A stretch of 64,000 nt of DNA, taken from Owenia fusiformis (Eukaryota > Annelida > Polychaeta > Sabellida > Oweniidae). Position 1 is the first letter of the stretch, and every line of letters begins with the position of its first letter. Positions 60,073 to 64,000 of this stretch are shown here, one piece after another. The notes beneath the pieces were generated by a model that did not search any database, was not told where the DNA came from, and was given only the letters and a program-made list of their open reading frames with translations. Where the stretch lies: NCBI GenBank assembly GCA_903813345.2, contig CAIIXF020000001.1:26523915-26587914 (forward strand), in the 5' to 3' direction. The translations under genes were made by a program, and so were the position numbers.

Positions 60073-60861
60073 GAGTGCGTCCCAAAAAAAACGCAACAAA
60101 CAAAGACATTGTAAAATCACAAAACCAGTGATGATCATATCAATTTGATTTAATTTACCAGGAAGCCATATGTCTCCTCTTTCCAATGGTATGTCAGTTA
60201 TTCATATACCACTGGATTATCATTCCTTTTGCACAACGGGCCAAAATCTGCTCTGCACAAAGTTTTAGACATTGCAACAGTAAAGAGTCACCAATGAGGT
60301 TGCTGCTCTCCGCCAGAACCCCAGATGATTCAAAGAGGTTTGCAACATGGACACACAGGCCAGTCTCAGTGTGTAGAGAAATAGTGGTCATGTGAAAGGG
60401 CATGGAATGTAATCTTTCATGAGTAATCTTTCATAAGATGACAGACAATGACTGTTTATGCCACTTCTTTTTCCATATGTTTCGTTAACTGAACCATCAA
60501 CGATACTGATGACCACTTAAAGTTAAATTTTCTTTTCCTTTTTCTTAGTAAATCTAAATCAGAAACTTGTGTTATGTAAATCTTGTGACAAGAATTTTAT
60601 CCCCAGTACCAATTACATAATTGTACAATTACCTGATTGCACAATTAAAGGATTAGTTGATTGGCACAAAGGCCTTTTCACCCATGTGTGAAAAAAACAA
60701 TAATTTTTCAGTGGTCCATGATCAGATATGAACAAATGACATATCATTAGAACGGGGAGACATGTGGTCCCATGGTAAACTTAATGAAATTAATGTAATC
60801 ATGACTGGTTTTGTGATTTTACAATGTTTTTGCTGTTTGTTGCGTTTTTTGGGACGCACTG
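60073..60861. mobile_element. Tc1/mariner-like non-autonomous element, 789 bp
   Basis: GAGTGCGTCCCAAAAAAAAC on the left and GTTTTTTGGGACGCACTG on the right are inverted and flanked by TA (60071-60072, 60862-60863). The TIR continues for about 60 bp: CAACAAAC...CATTGTAAAATCACAAAACCAGT and its complement. Short open frames inside (about 70 codons on both strands) show no transposase motif I recognise. A truncated relative is at 37540-37655. Confidence 0.85.
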
Positions 60862-60863
60862 TA

Positions 60864-61819
60864 TTTATCTATTCTTGCTATCCGTTTCTGCTCTATTTTT
60901 TGCCAATCCTTTGTTTGTTGATTTCATACGTGTAACCATGGGCATTCAACTAAATTGATATGAAAATGATTTGAACTTACGGACTGACAAGCCTGGCATA
61001 TCACAACAAATCAGATCACCGTGTAGTATCAGACATCCTTACTTTGTCATAGGGTATCTTTCTTCTTTCCAGTTGCAGTTAGCCCGAAGGTGAATGACGA
61101 TGAGAGCGTTGGTGAATAGTATTTACAAGGCATTTAGGGAAATAAGGTACTAAATTGAAATTGAAAGCTCTCGAGATAATGACATCAGCGAAGTGGATTT
61201 GATGGAAATGTTCAGATCAGTTCAAAATGACTGTGCCATTTTGAGCTTTTGTGGCGTTTTGAGTAGTGTTATCTAAATTAACAGAATCTATGATGTGACA
61301 AGGATTTCTTACAGACATGCGACCTTTAATTTCCCCCGACGCTAAGATCCATATATTCAACCAGAAACCAGGAGTTTGACTTCGAAAACAATATAAAACC
61401 ATTGATCATATTTTATATGAGATGAAGATGTAAATGGCCGTTTGCGGAGGATTCAGTATTTTTATTAATTTTTTGCCCTTAGCCCTAATCATGATCCTAA
61501 GTATTTTCCATGTAAAAACTATAGGTTAGATAACCAAATCAGCCATATTGGTTAAATTCCTTACAATACCTAAATGGCAGGGAAATGTTCATTATGAATA
61601 CTGTTGGTGCCCTACCCCAAATCTTTGGAGACTTACTATATTAATTCTTTTACCACATATTAGAAGATAATTTTTAGAGGATATATCATTTCTTATGATA
61701 TATCTTGCACTTTACACTGCCAATCTCAAACAGCATCAAACAGCGCTGTTTATGAAACAGTGCTGGACAGCGCTGTAAAAACAGTACTGTACATCGCTGT
61801 GTACTAAGCTATTCAAAAC
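60864..61819. other. Stretch without a supported gene
   Basis: AT-rich, no element boundaries seen. A minus-strand frame near 61217-61320 carries three N-glycosylation sequons but lacks a usable donor, so it is not called. An imperfect CAGCGCTGTT/ACAGTGCTG run occurs at 61730-61805. Confidence 0.35.
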
Positions 61820-61824
61820 AGGTC

Positions 61825-62585
61825 AGGGCCGTCAGATGGGGGGGTGCGATGGGTGCGACCGCACCCCCCTTTGTTACCCCCCAAAATAAATTTGAAATTT
61901 TGAAAAAAAATTTTGACAAATATTTTTTTGTAATTTTTTTTCATTGACTCATACACTTTGAAAGTACCCAGAAAGCACCAAATAGCATCTTAAAATTGTA
62001 AAATTTTCTAGGGGTATTGGCCACCCCTCACACCCCCACAAAACAATGGAAAAGTTCTAAATTTATTTTAGTGTTTTGTCTCAGACACTTTTAAAGTGCC
62101 CAGACATCATCAAATAGCTCCTTGATATAGTTAGTGTTTCTGGGGGACTTGCTCCCCCTCTTGCATCTTGCACTTGCATAACCCCCCCCCCCCTGGCGCC
62201 CCCCTTGACCTCCCCCCTCTGGCGCCCCCCTCTTGACCCCCCCCCAAAAAAAAATTGTGATTTTCTCAAATTCTTTAATTGACTCATACAATTTGAAAAT
62301 GCCCAGAAAGCACCAAATAGCGTCGTAAAATTGTAAAATTTTCTAGGGGGAGTGGGCCACCCCTCACACCCCAAACAAAACAATGGAAAAGTTCTGAATT
62401 TGTTTTATGTATTGTCTCAGACACTTTTAAAATTCCCCAGACATCATCAAATAGCTCCTTGATAAAGTTAATGATTCTAGAAGACTAACACTTACTCGCC
62501 CTCTGGCATCCCCACTCCACCTCCCCCTCTGGCAGCCCCCCCCCTTAACACCCCTCCCCCAAAAAAAATAAAATTGAGATTTTTC
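61825..62585. repeat. Duplicated repeat (335-bp period) with C/G-runs
   Basis: ATTGACTCATACA begins similar blocks at 61943 and 62278. Both continue with CCCAGAAAGCACCAAATAGC, TTGTAAAATTTTCTAGGGG, GGCCACCCCTCACACCCC, CAATGGAAAAGTTCT and CCAGACATCATCAAATAGCT. The first and last motifs are themselves related, so each block holds an internal duplication. Poly-C stretches separate them. The left edge is CAGGGCCGTCAGATGGGGGG. The LINE poly(A) tail abuts the right side. Long Gly/Arg-rich frames here are by-products of the G-runs. Confidence 0.8.
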
Positions 62586-62588
<3 letters not shown>

Positions 62589-62619
<31 letters not shown>

Positions 62620-64000
62620 TAATCAAACATAAAATGTATACATATAGGTGAAATATTATACAAGTCACTCCATTACCCATTCATTCACATTCTCCACTCA
62701 TACCATCATACTGTTAAAATCCATTTTCATTTTTAAACAATAATCTAAATATGCCTTAAAGTTGTAATAATTTGGAGGCTCTTGTTGCATTTTCTTATTA
62801 TATAAGTAGTACTTTCCTATAATAATTACCATATTTTCAAAATCACTCCATTTTGGGCTACCAAATACTACTGTAAGCAGAGAAAAATTTTCGAGATCTT
62901 TTAATGTATTATCTATTATTGATTTCCAAAACTGTTTCGTATAATCACAATTAAAGAGGATGTGGTCACAAGTTTCTATGTTCACATGGTAAAACTCACA
63001 CATTGGTGAAGGTGTTATTTTGTATTGAAATAGTTCACTGTTTGTATACAAAATATTGTTTATGAGCTTATATTGAAATGCCTTATGTTTTGAATATGTC
63101 AGGGTTTTATGAAAGTGTTCATAGTAAAATGACCAATCTTCTTCTTTAATATGATATTTATCTGATAAAGTGTGTTTTGCTGTTGGATATTCTGCAATAG
63201 CTTCCAGCAATATTTTATAAAATTCTCTAGATGTACATTCTAAAAAGTTGACTTCTGTATCGTTTTTTATTACCATTATATTTTCTAGAGATACCTGGTC
63301 ATTCATATTTCCATTCGGTACTCTTAACCAATCTGATGGTATTGCCTGAATGAGGCCAAACCATTTTAGCATATAATTGTGTGAGAGTCCAGTTTGCATT
63401 TTGACCTGATTCCATGATTTAACCATTCCATTAAGCATAACATCTTTGATTCTTAGAAAACCTTTATCATAAAATTCCTTCCAAAATATTGATTTATTTC
63501 TGATGACAATGTTCTCATTATTCCAAATTATTTCATCCAATGTATTTTTCTTTGGTCTCCTTAAAAGCTTATATGCCTTTAAAATATTATGATAAAATCT
63601 TGGGCTAATTGCATTTAGTTTATTTATGTCAAAATTGCAGTTTAGTAAAAGTAGAAGCCCGCCATATTTATGGAGATAATGATTTGGAATAATTGTCCAT
63701 TGTGATTCCTTTTTAGTATCCTTTAAAAGCTTTTGGGCCCATCTTAATTGAGAGGTTTGAATTTTGGTTTTGAGGTCGCTCATGTTGAGTCCACCTTTTT
63801 TAATTGTTGAAATAAGTGCTTTTCTTTTAATCTTGTCATTTCCGTTCCAAATAAATTTAAAAACAATTCCGTTTATTTCCTTTACATAACAATCATCTGT
63901 TTCAATAACTGAACTAATAAAGCTAAATTTTGACAGCCCAAAAGTTTTTACGATCTGTATTTTACCTAAAATTGTCAAATTTCTACTTTGCCATAGGCTC
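62589..64000 (-). mobile_element. LINE 3' part with poly(A) tail, truncated by window edge
   Basis: Minus-strand element: ORF to the stop at 62698, about 80 bp of 3' UTR, then a poly(A) tail of about 29 bases (62617-62589 as plus-strand T). The 5' part lies beyond 64000. It apparently inserted next to or into the G-rich duplicated repeat at 61825-62585. Confidence 0.9.
62698..64000 (-). CDS. LINE reverse-transcriptase C-terminal region (partial)
   Basis: At least 433 codons, open across the window edge; there is no true start in the window (the frame runs in from SLWQSRNLTILGKIQIVKTF). The opening matches the thumb/post-RT segment of L1/Tx1-like LINE proteins: a tryptophan, then LTILGKIQIVKTFGLSKF, FKFIWNG, IKKGGLNM. 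Near the C-terminus CEFYHVNIETCDHILFNCDY followed by FW is a zf-RVT-like cysteine/histidine region. No internal stops, so the copy is probably young. Clade assignment is from pattern memory. Confidence 0.85.
   Translation of the reverse strand, partial: SLWQSRNLTILGKIQIVKTFGLSKFSFISSVIETDDCYVKEINGIVFKFIWNGNDKIKRKALISTIKKGGLNMSDLKTKIQTSQLRWAQKLLKDTKKESQWTIIPNHYLHKYGGLLLLLNCNFDINKLNAISPRFYHNILKAYKLLRRPKKNTLDEIIWNNENIVIRNKSIFWKEFYDKGFLRIKDVMLNGMVKSWNQVKMQTGLSHNYMLKWFGLIQAIPSDWLRVPNGNMNDQVSLENIMVIKNDTEVNFLECTSREFYKILLEAIAEYPTAKHTLSDKYHIKEEDWSFYYEHFHKTLTYSKHKAFQYKLINNILYTNSELFQYKITPSPMCEFYHVNIETCDHILFNCDYTKQFWKSIIDNTLKDLENFSLLTVVFGSPKWSDFENMVIIIGKYYLYNKKMQQEPPNYYNFKAYLDYCLKMKMDFNSMMV

Noticed and set aside
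60186-60403. Two overlapping about 69-codon frames as a transposase
   Set aside because: Too short, present on both strands, and without a DDE/D pattern; they lie inside a non-autonomous TA-flanked element.
61217-61402. Minus-strand frame with NTT, NAT and NGT sequons as the receptor's N-terminal exon
   Set aside because: It ends in a stop right after the sequons and no acceptable donor lies before it; nothing links it in phase to the TM4 exon.
62081-62680. Gly/Arg-rich minus-strand open frames
   Set aside because: Produced by poly-C/poly-G stretches in a non-coding duplicated repeat; no start context or conserved domain.

Overview
The window is AT-rich animal nuclear DNA: split genes with GT-AG introns of 0.1 to 8 kb, two LINE fragments, and many short inverted-repeat elements. 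A marine invertebrate (hemichordate, echinoderm, amphioxus, mollusc or brachiopod type) fits best. The sequence alone does not settle the phylum, and nothing prokaryotic is present.

Layout. (1) 1-2,884, minus strand: the 5' part of a gene for an acidic, lysine-rich and then coiled-coil protein that runs off the left edge. (2) 6,060-13,681, minus strand: an 11-exon gene for a coiled-coil protein of about 700 aa. All exon phases agree. (3) 14,684-19,276, plus strand: a complete six-exon proteasome subunit beta type-6 gene (caspase-like beta1), head-to-head with the coiled-coil gene across about 1 kb. (4) 19.3-39.4 kb: no convincing host gene; a 5'-truncated LINE 3' end and many non-autonomous DNA elements. 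(5) 39,471-53,948, minus strand: four exons encoding intracellular loop 2 through the C-terminus of a rhodopsin-family peptide-type GPCR. The exons for the N-terminus to TM3 were not found. (6) 54.3-62.6 kb: transposable-element derivatives, several with target-site duplications that can be read directly. (7) 62,589-64,000, minus strand: the 3' part of a LINE with reverse-transcriptase C-terminal region and poly(A) tail, running off the right edge.

Most unusual observation: at three exons of two unrelated genes, the 3' splice site and the first 30-60 nt of the exon have been tandemly copied into the upstream intron. Exon 3 of the coiled-coil gene has about 29 extra copies of 52-58 bp. Exon 2 of that gene has two diverged copies. 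The GPCR TM4 exon has three extra copies of exactly 81 bp (27 codons, open, in frame). Each copy carries its own AG acceptor, so these are arrays of decoy or alternative splice acceptors. In the coiled-coil gene a decoy gives a stop or frameshift; in the GPCR it would insert 27 residues per unit.

The transposon layer includes a fold-back family with CAC termini and 5-bp duplications, two elements with 9-bp duplications, TA-flanked Tc1/mariner-like elements and a TTAA-flanked element. All gene models are hand-derived from splice signals and reading phase; no alignment or expression data were available.
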